Assembly: GCA_014529675.2 (NCBI GenBank)
Contig: CP076040.1
Span: forward strand, 124,001-188,000
DNA length: 64,000 bases
DNA from: Opitutia bacterium ISCC 52
Lineage (GTDB): Bacteria; Verrucomicrobiota; Verrucomicrobiia; Opitutales; UBA2995
Reading direction: 5' to 3'
Below, piece after piece: positions 57,802 through 64,000 of this stretch. Each line of letters opens with the position of its first letter. Positions within the stretch are counted from its first letter, which is position 1. Below the pieces are notes generated by a model, which was given only the letters and a program-made list of their open reading frames with translations, had not been told where the DNA came from and did not search any database. Both the position numbers and the translations under genes were made by a program.

Positions 57802-59142
57802 ATGACCTTCCTTCCTCAAGAGATCATACGTAAGAAACGGGACGGCCAGGTCCTCAGTAAAGAGGAAATCCAATTCTTCGTAGCGGGAATTGGCGATGGA
57901 AGTATTTCAGAAGGGCAGGTAGCAGCCTTCGCCATGGCGGTTTTCTTTAAAGGACTTACGATGGAGGAGCGTATTGCTCTTACTTTGGCCATGCGGGATT
58001 CCGGGGATGTTCTGAACTGGGATGATTTGCGCGACCAGGGGCCGATCATCGATAAACATTCAACAGGTGGAGTAGGGGATGTGGTCTCCTTAATCTTGGG
58101 ACCTTTGCTGGCTGCTTGCGGAGGATATGTACCCATGATTTCAGGACGCGGACTTGGACACACGGGAGGCACTCTGGATAAATTGGAATCTATTCCTGGT
58201 TACAATGCATTTCCGGATAACGATCTTTTTCGCCAAGTGGTAGGTGAATCAGGAGTCGCAATCATTGGGCAGACTGGAAATCTTGCACCCGCGGACAAAC
58301 GCTTCTATGCAACGCGCGATGTAACGGCTACCGTCGAATCGATTGATCTGATTACCTCCTCCATCTTATCGAAGAAGCTGGCCGCGGGTTTGGACGCCTT
58401 GGTGATGGATGTAAAGGTGGGGGATGGAGCCTTCATGCCCACCTATGAAACTTCCAAAGAACTCGCTCAAAGCATCTCTGATGTGGCCACGGGTGCAGGT
58501 ACCCCGACTACGGCGCTGCTCACTGATATGAATCAGTGCCTGGCCTCAAGTGCTGGAAACGCCGTTGAAGTTTTGGAGGCCATACGGTTTTTAAAAGACG
58601 AGTATAGAAACCCTCGTCTGAATGCCGTTACCATGGCCTTGTCTGCCGAAGTAATGGTAAACAGTGGGCTATCCGGTTCTCGCGATGAGGCAGTGGTGGT
58701 TCTGGAAAATCAAATGAGTAGTGGTCGGGCGGCTGAAGTGTTTGGGAATATGGTTCGTGGATTGGGAGGTCCAAAGGATTTTATGGAACGGCCAGAGAAG
58801 TATCTGCCCGAGTCCGCAATTACTCGACCTGTGTTCCCAGAAACTTCCGGGATCGTCACCGAGATGGACACGCGAGCTATAGGAATGCTGGTTGTTAAAT
58901 TGGGGGGTGGTCGAATGCGTGCGGACGATCGGATTGATCACTCGGTTGGAATCAGTGAGTTGGCTGGTATTGGAGCACATGTCGATGAGGGTTGGCCCCT
59001 TTGCATGCTGCATGTGAATTCAGAGGATGCATTTGCGACTGCCGAAGCTGAAATTCGGATGTATGTGAGTATTGGTAATGAACCGACCGTAGAAACACAG
59101 GAGGTGTATGAACGCATAACCCCCAGCGTTGCTATCTCATGA
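57802..59142 (+). CDS. deoA: Thymidine/pyrimidine-nucleoside phosphorylase
   Basis: This 446-residue enzyme cleaves thymidine (or other pyrimidine nucleosides) with phosphate to the base and deoxyribose-1-phosphate in the cytosol. All family motifs are in order: [16 protein letters not shown] at the start, [16 protein letters not shown], the phosphate/nucleoside motif [46 protein letters not shown] and [14 protein letters not shown]. The length is normal. Its TGA overlaps the deoB ATG by four bases (ATGA), so translation is coupled. Confidence 0.96.
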   Translation: MTFLPQEIIRKKRDGQVLSKEEIQFFVAGIGDGSISEGQVAAFAMAVFFKGLTMEERIALTLAMRDSGDVLNWDDLRDQGPIIDKHSTGGVGDVVSLILGPLLAACGGYVPMISGRGLGHTGGTLDKLESIPGYNAFPDNDLFRQVVGESGVAIIGQTGNLAPADKRFYATRDVTATVESIDLITSSILSKKLAAGLDALVMDVKVGDGAFMPTYETSKELAQSISDVATGAGTPTTALLTDMNQCLASSAGNAVEVLEAIRFLKDEYRNPRLNAVTMALSAEVMVNSGLSGSRDEAVVVLENQMSSGRAAEVFGNMVRGLGGPKDFMERPEKYLPESAITRPVFPETSGIVTEMDTRAIGMLVVKLGGGRMRADDRIDHSVGISELAGIGAHVDEGWPLCMLHVNSEDAFATAEAEIRMYVSIGNEPTVETQEVYERITPSVAIS

Positions 59143-60380
59143 GGCGGGTCGTTCTTATCATCATGGATTCCTTTGGGATCGGAGCTGCCTCCGATGCGGA
59201 TCAATTTGGGGGTGAAGGGTTCAACGATGTTGGCTCTAATACTTTTGGTCATATGGCCGAATTTTTTGCCCAAGGAAAGGCGGATAATGATCAACGAAGT
59301 GGACCCATCCGATTGCCAAATCTCAGTGCGTTGGGACTGGGGCATGCTTGCCAGAATAGCTCCGGTTATTTTCCGGAAGGATTGGATGAACAGGATGAAT
59401 TGCGTGGTGGCTTTGCCTATGCGCAAGAAGTGAGCTCAGGTAAGGATACTCCCAGTGGGCATTGGGAAATCGCATGTGCTCCGGTTTTGTTCGATTGGTC
59501 CTATTTCCCCAAAGTGCCCAATAGTTTTCCAGCCGAACTGCTTCAAGCGATTGAAGAGCGAACGGGCGTCAAAGGATCTTTGGGGAATTGCCATGCTTCC
59601 GGCACTGACATTATTGCTCAGCTTGGCGAGGAACATGTGTCGAGTGGAGTCCCCATTTATTACACCTCGGCCGACAGTGTGTTTCAAATCGCCTGTCATG
59701 AAGAGTCATTCGGTTTAGACCGACTACTGGATCTTTGCGTGCAAGTGCGAGAAGTCCTCGATGAAACGGACCTCAATATCGGACGCGTGATTGCGCGACC
59801 TTTTGTGGGAAACGATTCCGCTTCCTATGTGCGTACCGGCAACCGCCACGATTACGCTGTTGAGCCTCCGTCAGAAACGATTTTCGACCGTATGATACAA
59901 GCCGGAGGCAAGGTGGTCGGTATTGGAAAAATTGGAGACATATATGCCCATACTGGCATGAGCGAAGAGATACGCGCTTCAGGTCACGAGGACCTCATGG
60001 CCAGAACACTTGAGGTTTTGGATCGCAAAGAAGACAACTCTATCATCATGACCAATTTTGTCGATTTCGATGCTGTGTGGGGTCACCGCCGGGATGTTGC
60101 CGGTTATGGTATGGCAGTGGAATCTTTTGATCAGGCATTGCCCCAGCTTTTGGACCGGATTGAAGACGATGATCTTCTCATCATTTCCGCCGACCACGGT
60201 AACGATCCTATTTGGCCCGGTACCGAGCATACGCGCGAACATGTTCCAGTTTTACTTTTTGGAAATGGGATTGAGCCGGGAATGGACTTTGGCAAACGAG
60301 AGACCTTTGCGGACATCGGTGAGACGGTGTTAAAGTACCTGGGACTTTCTTCCATAGGAACGGGTAGGAGCATTTTATAA
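59139..60380 (+). CDS. deoB: Phosphopentomutase
   Basis: The 413-residue enzyme converts (deoxy)ribose-1-phosphate to the 5-phosphate. It has the alkaline-phosphatase-like DeoB fold: the start [32 protein letters not shown] with the threonine that carries the phosphate, [13 protein letters not shown] and the end [15 protein letters not shown] with [14 protein letters not shown] metal ligands. It is slightly longer than typical members (about 390-400). It overlaps deoA at the start and is followed by an intergenic palindromic element before deoD. Confidence 0.95.
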   Translation: MRRVVLIIMDSFGIGAASDADQFGGEGFNDVGSNTFGHMAEFFAQGKADNDQRSGPIRLPNLSALGLGHACQNSSGYFPEGLDEQDELRGGFAYAQEVSSGKDTPSGHWEIACAPVLFDWSYFPKVPNSFPAELLQAIEERTGVKGSLGNCHASGTDIIAQLGEEHVSSGVPIYYTSADSVFQIACHEESFGLDRLLDLCVQVREVLDETDLNIGRVIARPFVGNDSASYVRTGNRHDYAVEPPSETIFDRMIQAGGKVVGIGKIGDIYAHTGMSEEIRASGHEDLMARTLEVLDRKEDNSIIMTNFVDFDAVWGHRRDVAGYGMAVESFDQALPQLLDRIEDDDLLIISADHGNDPIWPGTEHTREHVPVLLFGNGIEPGMDFGKRETFADIGETVLKYLGLSSIGTGRSIL

Positions 60381-60478
60381 ATGTAGCCGTGGTGGTGACA
60401 CCACGGACCCTGTGTCTGAAGATTTCCACGGTTATCAGGCCTTCTCCCTTCAGTCGTGAACACGACCGTGGCTACAAA
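60381..60478. repeat. Palindromic intergenic element (98 bases, TGTAGCC...GGCTACA ends)
   Basis: The element lies directly after the deoB stop. Its ends TGTAGCC and GGCTACA are inverted. The left side carries a perfect hairpin at 60387-60406 (CCGTGGTG, loop GTGA, CACCACGG). The right part has TCGTG-AA-CACGA and CCACGG/CCGTGG pairs (about 60426-60471). The layout suits a small palindromic repeat of the REP/MITE kind dispersed by a mobile system. It could also shape mRNA stability within the deo transcript. Confidence 0.55.
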
Positions 60479-60541
60479 TTGTTTCGACCTGCTTTTCTTA
60501 GGCTGCCTAACTACTGATCGAACATCATCTCCACCTAAACC

Positions 60542-61258
60542 ATGTCTATTCCCACTCCACATATCGAAGCGAAATCAGGTGACTTTGCTGACACCGTTCT
60601 AATGCCGGGCGATCCATTGCGCGCCAAGTTCATCGTTGATACTTTTCTCGACGACGCGAAGGAGGTGAATCGGGTGCGGAATATGTTTGGCTATACTGGC
60701 AGCTACAAAGGCAAGCCTGTGTCCGTGATGGGTAGTGGCATGGGGATTCCTTCCATCTCGATTTATGCGAAAGAACTCTATGAGCACTATGAGGTGCAAA
60801 ACATCATCCGTGTCGGTAGTTGTGGCGCCGTGGATCGAAATGTTAAAGTGCGTGACGTTATCATTGGGATGGGGGCCTGTACCGATTCGGGGGTCAACCG
60901 TGCCCGTTTCATGGGCTACGATTTCGCACCCATTGCAGATTACCGCTTATTAAAAAATGCGGTGACTGCGGCGGAGGCTCTGGGAATTCAACCCTGGGTA
61001 GGAAATCTTTTTTCGGCTGATTTATTTTATACACCCATCCCTGAATTGTTCGATCGTATGGAAGCATTGCGTGTCTATGGTGTAGAGATGGAAGCTGCTG
61101 GACTGTATGGCGTGGCTGCTGAGTTTGGAACATCTGCTTTAGCTGTTTGCACCGTATCCGACCAAATTCGGACTGGTGAAAAGACCACCGCTGAGGAGCG
61201 CCAGACGACGTTTACCGATATGATGAAACTGACACTCGAGTCACTACTGCTCGATTGA
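60542..61258 (+). CDS. deoD: Purine-nucleoside phosphorylase (DeoD type)
   Basis: The 238-residue enzyme is the hexameric bacterial purine nucleoside phosphorylase. Family motifs are [31 protein letters not shown] at the start (phosphate loop), [39 protein letters not shown] and the active-site [17 protein letters not shown] with its glutamate, ending [22 protein letters not shown]. It splits (deoxy)adenosine, inosine and guanosine to the base and pentose-1-phosphate. The spacing of ten bases to cdd indicates the same transcript. Confidence 0.96.
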   Translation: MSIPTPHIEAKSGDFADTVLMPGDPLRAKFIVDTFLDDAKEVNRVRNMFGYTGSYKGKPVSVMGSGMGIPSISIYAKELYEHYEVQNIIRVGSCGAVDRNVKVRDVIIGMGACTDSGVNRARFMGYDFAPIADYRLLKNAVTAAEALGIQPWVGNLFSADLFYTPIPELFDRMEALRVYGVEMEAAGLYGVAAEFGTSALAVCTVSDQIRTGEKTTAEERQTTFTDMMKLTLESLLLD

Positions 61259-61268
61259 GAGCTTAATC

Positions 61269-61667
61269 ATGTCTATTGACCCAGAAGCTCTATTAAGCGC
61301 GGCTGCTTCGGCCGCAACGCACGCCTATTCTCCTTATTCGAAATTCTGTGTTGGAGCTGCGGTTGAGACCGCATCCGGCAGAGTGTTTACTGGCTGCAAT
61401 GTGGAAAATGCTTCTTATGGGCTCACGATTTGTGCGGAACGTGTGGCTATCTTCAATGCGATTTCTCAAGGTGATTCCAAGGTGGTTGCTGTTGCAGTAA
61501 GCTCTGGCGGAGCGGCGTCCCCATGTGGAGCTTGCAGGCAGGTTTTGAGTGAATTTGGCCCAGAAATGCAAGTGATCCTCGGAGACCGTGACGGCCGGTT
61601 CTCCGAGCAATTAAGCCTGAAAGAGCTACTGCCCAAGGCTTTTGGTCCAGATTTTAAAAAAGAATAA
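61269..61667 (+). CDS. cdd: Cytidine deaminase
   Basis: The 132-residue zinc enzyme deaminates cytidine and deoxycytidine. The zinc motifs are CxE-type in GCNVENASYGLTICAERVAIF, with a catalytic glutamate, and SPCGACRQVLSEF, with the two cysteines; SPYSKFCVGAAVET is the substrate-binding start. It is the tetrameric short type by length. It completes the salvage set, so cytidine enters the same route as uridine. It is the last gene of the deo group. Confidence 0.95.
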   Translation: MSIDPEALLSAAASAATHAYSPYSKFCVGAAVETASGRVFTGCNVENASYGLTICAERVAIFNAISQGDSKVVAVAVSSGGAASPCGACRQVLSEFGPEMQVILGDRDGRFSEQLSLKELLPKAFGPDFKKE

Positions 61668-61781
61668 AAGCGCTCAATTACGTTGAAAGAGTCTGTTGGA
61701 ACTCCCTTCTATGGGTGGTGATTATACGCGGCAATGGGAACAAGTTTTGTCCATCGCTATCTTAATTTTCAGCACTCTGTT

Positions 61782-62315
61782 ATGAATTCATTACTCAAGA
61801 CCCTTACCATTTTTGGACTTATTCTGCTAACGGCTACGTCTACCTTCGCCAAGCGCGATAAGGATTTGAAAGAAAATACGGAAAACGCCATGGAGATCCT
61901 TGAAGATGCGGACTCCAAACTGGAAGACTGGTTGGACGATTCATATGGTTATGTCATTTTTCCGTCCGTCTACAAAGGTGGTATCGGTTTTGGAGGTGCG
62001 CGGGGCAAAGGCGAAGTCTATGAAAAGGGAAAGTTTATCGGCGAAGCACGGCTTACGCAGGGCTCTTTCGGTCTTCAGTTGGGTTTCCAAGCCTACATCG
62101 AAATCATTTTCTTTGAGAAGAAGTCCAATCTTTTGAACTTCAAGAAGAGCAAATTCGAGCTCAGTGCTCAGGCGAGTGCTGTTGCTGCCGCAGAAGGCGC
62201 TGCGGCCAATGCCAAGTATGAGCATGGGGTCGCAATTTTCACGGTCGCCAAAGGCGGGCTCATGTATGAAGCCAGTGTGGGTGGGCAGAAATTTGAGTTC
62301 ATTCCTGAAGACTAG
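61782..62315 (+). CDS. SYLF (Ysc84) domain protein, exported
   Basis: The 177-residue protein has a signal peptide (about 1-22, ending TSTFA). The SYLF lipid-binding domain follows: SYGYVIFPSVYKGGIGFGGARGKGEVY, ARLTQGSFGLQLGFQAYIEIIFF, SAQASAVAAAEGAAANAKY and GVAIFTVAKGGLMYEASVGGQKF. In yeast and animals the domain binds phosphoinositides; bacterial members are exported and unproven. The ATG at 61782 opens the leader. It stands on the plus strand downstream of cdd and is separate by about 115 bases. Confidence 0.9.
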   Translation: MNSLLKTLTIFGLILLTATSTFAKRDKDLKENTENAMEILEDADSKLEDWLDDSYGYVIFPSVYKGGIGFGGARGKGEVYEKGKFIGEARLTQGSFGLQLGFQAYIEIIFFEKKSNLLNFKKSKFELSAQASAVAAAEGAAANAKYEHGVAIFTVAKGGLMYEASVGGQKFEFIPED

Positions 62316-62458
62316 GTTTTCTTAGTCTGGAAGCAGCACAGTCAAAGTGTTGCTGCTCAGAGCGTGCGTGTGTTCTGAAAAAAATGGGAAAACTCGCCAC
62401 TCTTCCAGCTTTCTGGTGTCAATGAACATCCGATTTCCTACCTTTGTGTTTTGAATTC

Positions 62459-63529
62459 ATGTCCTCGGCTAAAAGCATCTCCTCACTTTTAATGCTGCTC
62501 CTAAGCTCCGTCTGTTTAGTGGCTCAAGTTGTGCCCGTTCCAGATCGGAAAGATAGGAGTAATCCCTATTCCGGTAATCCGACTCAACTTCCAGGTGAAT
62601 CGCTTGAAGAGGCCGAGGCTCGCGATTCCTTCGTTGATAATCGTGTTTATAGTGACCTCTTTGGGATCGGGCTTCCGTCATTCTTCCGAGAAGGGCAGTG
62701 GCGGATCCGTTTGAATCCCAAGTTTGGTGATTTTTTTGACGACGAGTATGTTCGATTCCCACTTGGAGTTGAGTATAGCTTCAGCAACCACTTTGAAGGG
62801 TTTCTGGGTGTTGGTACCTACTTTCCCAATCCTTTCAACAGTGGTGGAGATTGGGGCACCTACAACATGCGTGTGGGTGGTAAATACAGCTGGTGGGGCT
62901 TTGCAGATTCGGAGAATAATTTATCAGTAGGTTTTGATTCTAAAATGCCTTGGTCTGACCCACCGATCGAAGTGGCCGATGGTTGGGCTCGACATGAGGT
63001 CTATGTTTCAGCAAGTCGCGAATTGAGCCAAGATCCCGCCAAGTTGGTTTATCTCAATATTGCTCATGAGTTTGTGGGAACGTCTCCCTTTGAGTCCAAT
63101 CCGATTAGTCCTCGACCGAAAGATCGCATATTTATTCGTCCAGGTATCATTTATTATCCCGGCGGTAATTTTCGCTATTCAGCAGAACTTGAATACCGCA
63201 CCAGTGCCTTGGATGGACGAACACCCAATCCTCTGGACTATGAAGAATGGGAAGGGACTCGAGAGTATACACGAGCCTTTGATAAGGTACATGAAGTGAT
63301 TTTTTCGCCAGGCATTACCTGGTTCCCAACCGACGAATTTCGGGAGGGATTTTTCGTTCCTGGAAACTGGGACGTCGGGGTGAAGCTCGACATTCCTATC
63401 ATTGAGGAAACGGATGAGAACATTGGTGTGTCTCTGCGCTTTCGCTGGTACTACGACTACGATCAGTACCTGAAAAACTATATCAAGAGCTGGTGGCCGA
63501 TCGGAAGAGGGGAAGAAAGACGTTACTAA
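62459..63529 (+). CDS. Exported beta-rich protein, probably outer membrane, unknown
   Basis: The 356-residue protein has a signal peptide (about 1-22, ending LVAQ). The body is rich in short beta strands alternating with aromatic residues (FFREGQWRIRLNPKFGDFF, YSFSNHFEGFLGVGTYFPNPF, YNMRVGGKYSWWGF, NFRYSAELEYRT, VSLRFRWYYDYDQYLKNY), the pattern of a small outer-membrane barrel. I recognise no named family. It converges with a minus-strand gene whose stop it overlaps by four bases. A 20-base imperfect hairpin (AGCAGCA...TGCTGCT) at 62332-62357 lies upstream. Confidence 0.6.
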   Translation: MSSAKSISSLLMLLLSSVCLVAQVVPVPDRKDRSNPYSGNPTQLPGESLEEAEARDSFVDNRVYSDLFGIGLPSFFREGQWRIRLNPKFGDFFDDEYVRFPLGVEYSFSNHFEGFLGVGTYFPNPFNSGGDWGTYNMRVGGKYSWWGFADSENNLSVGFDSKMPWSDPPIEVADGWARHEVYVSASRELSQDPAKLVYLNIAHEFVGTSPFESNPISPRPKDRIFIRPGIIYYPGGNFRYSAELEYRTSALDGRTPNPLDYEEWEGTREYTRAFDKVHEVIFSPGITWFPTDEFREGFFVPGNWDVGVKLDIPIIEETDENIGVSLRFRWYYDYDQYLKNYIKSWWPIGRGEERRY

Positions 63530-63990
63530 CGATAGTCGCCGAGCTGAAAGCGATAGAAGGCGGGGTTGACCCAGATATCGACTGCTTCAACTTCCCAATC
63601 CGAATGCATGGCTTCCAACTTGTTCTTTTTCTCAGAGGCTTCCTCAGGCATCGACATCAGGTTGGTCCGGTATCCTTCGTAACGAACCAGTAGTAATGTC
63701 AATTGATTGCCGAATGAGTTGGGTTGAAAGGTTCGGTAAAAGGGTTGCCACCATGCATCGTGAATGAGGCCTGCCTCATCTTCGGTATCCTTCTTTGCGT
63801 ATCGCGTAACCAGGTCGTAAAATCGATCTACGTCCTCGGATGCTTCGAACTCGATACACAAGTCATGTTCTTGGGCAGTGACCAAGCGGTCGCCGTTGTT
63901 AAGCTGCACCAGTGGGACACTGGGTTCTCCCCAATCGTCTCTAAAAAGAAAGGCCGAACGCTTGTGCAAGAAACTTACTCGAGGCCTCAT
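63526..63990 (-). CDS. Hypothetical protein of 154 residues
   Basis: A complete frame from ATG 63990 gives 154 residues with no clear membrane segment or signal peptide. Aromatic and acidic residues are mixed (DWGEPSVPLVQLNNGDRL, HDLCIEFEASEDVDRFYDLV, DIWVNPAFYRFQLGDY), as in a small folded cytosolic domain. I do not recognise a family. It converges with the outer-membrane-type gene and overlaps its end by four bases. The start is near the window edge, so a longer version upstream is possible. Confidence 0.55.
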   Translation of the reverse strand: MRPRVSFLHKRSAFLFRDDWGEPSVPLVQLNNGDRLVTAQEHDLCIEFEASEDVDRFYDLVTRYAKKDTEDEAGLIHDAWWQPFYRTFQPNSFGNQLTLLLVRYEGYRTNLMSMPEEASEKKNKLEAMHSDWEVEAVDIWVNPAFYRFQLGDYR

Positions 63991-64000
63991 GCCTTCCGAA

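Noticed and set aside
1-64000. CRISPR array, prophage, integron, secondary-metabolite cluster or defence island
   Set aside because: I found no regular spaced repeats, no phage structural or integrase genes, no PKS/NRPS modules and no defence gene families in the window.

Overview
The window looks like a chromosomal segment from a marine, polysaccharide-degrading member of the PVC group, most likely Verrucomicrobiota of the Opitutae type. The supporting features are eight intact formylglycine-type sulfatases, a planctomycete-type cytochrome (DUF1587/1592) next to a DUF1552 partner, DUF1501 and DUF4159 genes, a ThuA protein, a Tat-exported Gfo/Idh oxidoreductase, DUF1961 and MadLM. This placement is inferred from gene content; there is no rRNA or other phylogenetic marker here.

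Layout. 0-8 kb: end of a carboxylesterase, a broken cyclophilin, then a sulfatase / hexuronate-type MFS / galactonate-dehydratase-like unit, a SMUG1 uracil-DNA glycosylase and a frameshifted nucleotidyltransferase-GHMP kinase. 8-14.3 kb: sulfatase, PhoD-like phosphatase, glycerol kinase and a gutted glpF. 14.3-23.4 kb: ThuA protein, exported mannonate-dehydratase-like protein, madL-madM coupled to a DUF1961/polysaccharide-lyase-like protein, a repeat protein, a DUF5916 protein and a DUF374 acyltransferase. 23.4-32 kb: DUF1552/DUF1592 pair, two sulfatases, a nucleoside-phosphorylase relative and a sugar isomerase-like protein. 32-47.8 kb: the most damaged part, with a deleted acetolactate synthase, split phosphoethanolamine transferase, split M23 peptidase, a glycosyltransferase/aldehyde dehydrogenase deletion junction and a DUF1501/sulfatase junction, mixed with intact genes (LmbE, sulfatase, Gfo/Idh, cytochrome c/propeller protein). 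47.9-53.6 kb: DUF4159 gene and three tandem sulfatases, two of them probable lipoproteins. 53.7-64 kb: housekeeping-like plus-strand block with a Na/Pi cotransporter and a complete deoxyribonucleoside salvage cluster (nucleoside transporter, deoA, deoB, deoD, cdd), then a SYLF protein and two unknown proteins.

How the genes work together. The sulfatases, lyase-like protein, dehydratases and transporters fit the desulfation and uronate/aldonate catabolism of sulfated algal or animal glycans. The deo cluster feeds nucleosides into pentose phosphate.

The most striking overall signal is gene decay. I find at least nine loci broken by in-frame stops, a frameshift, internal deletions or gene-to-gene deletion junctions. 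The remnants are still readable, so the damage is recent, unless it is an assembly or strain-mixture artefact. The same stop codons end intact genes in this window, so I do not think this is a recoded genetic code. I did not find a defence system, CRISPR array, prophage, transposase, tRNA or rRNA. The best candidate for a new system is the MadLM transporter translationally coupled to a DUF1961/lyase-like protein.
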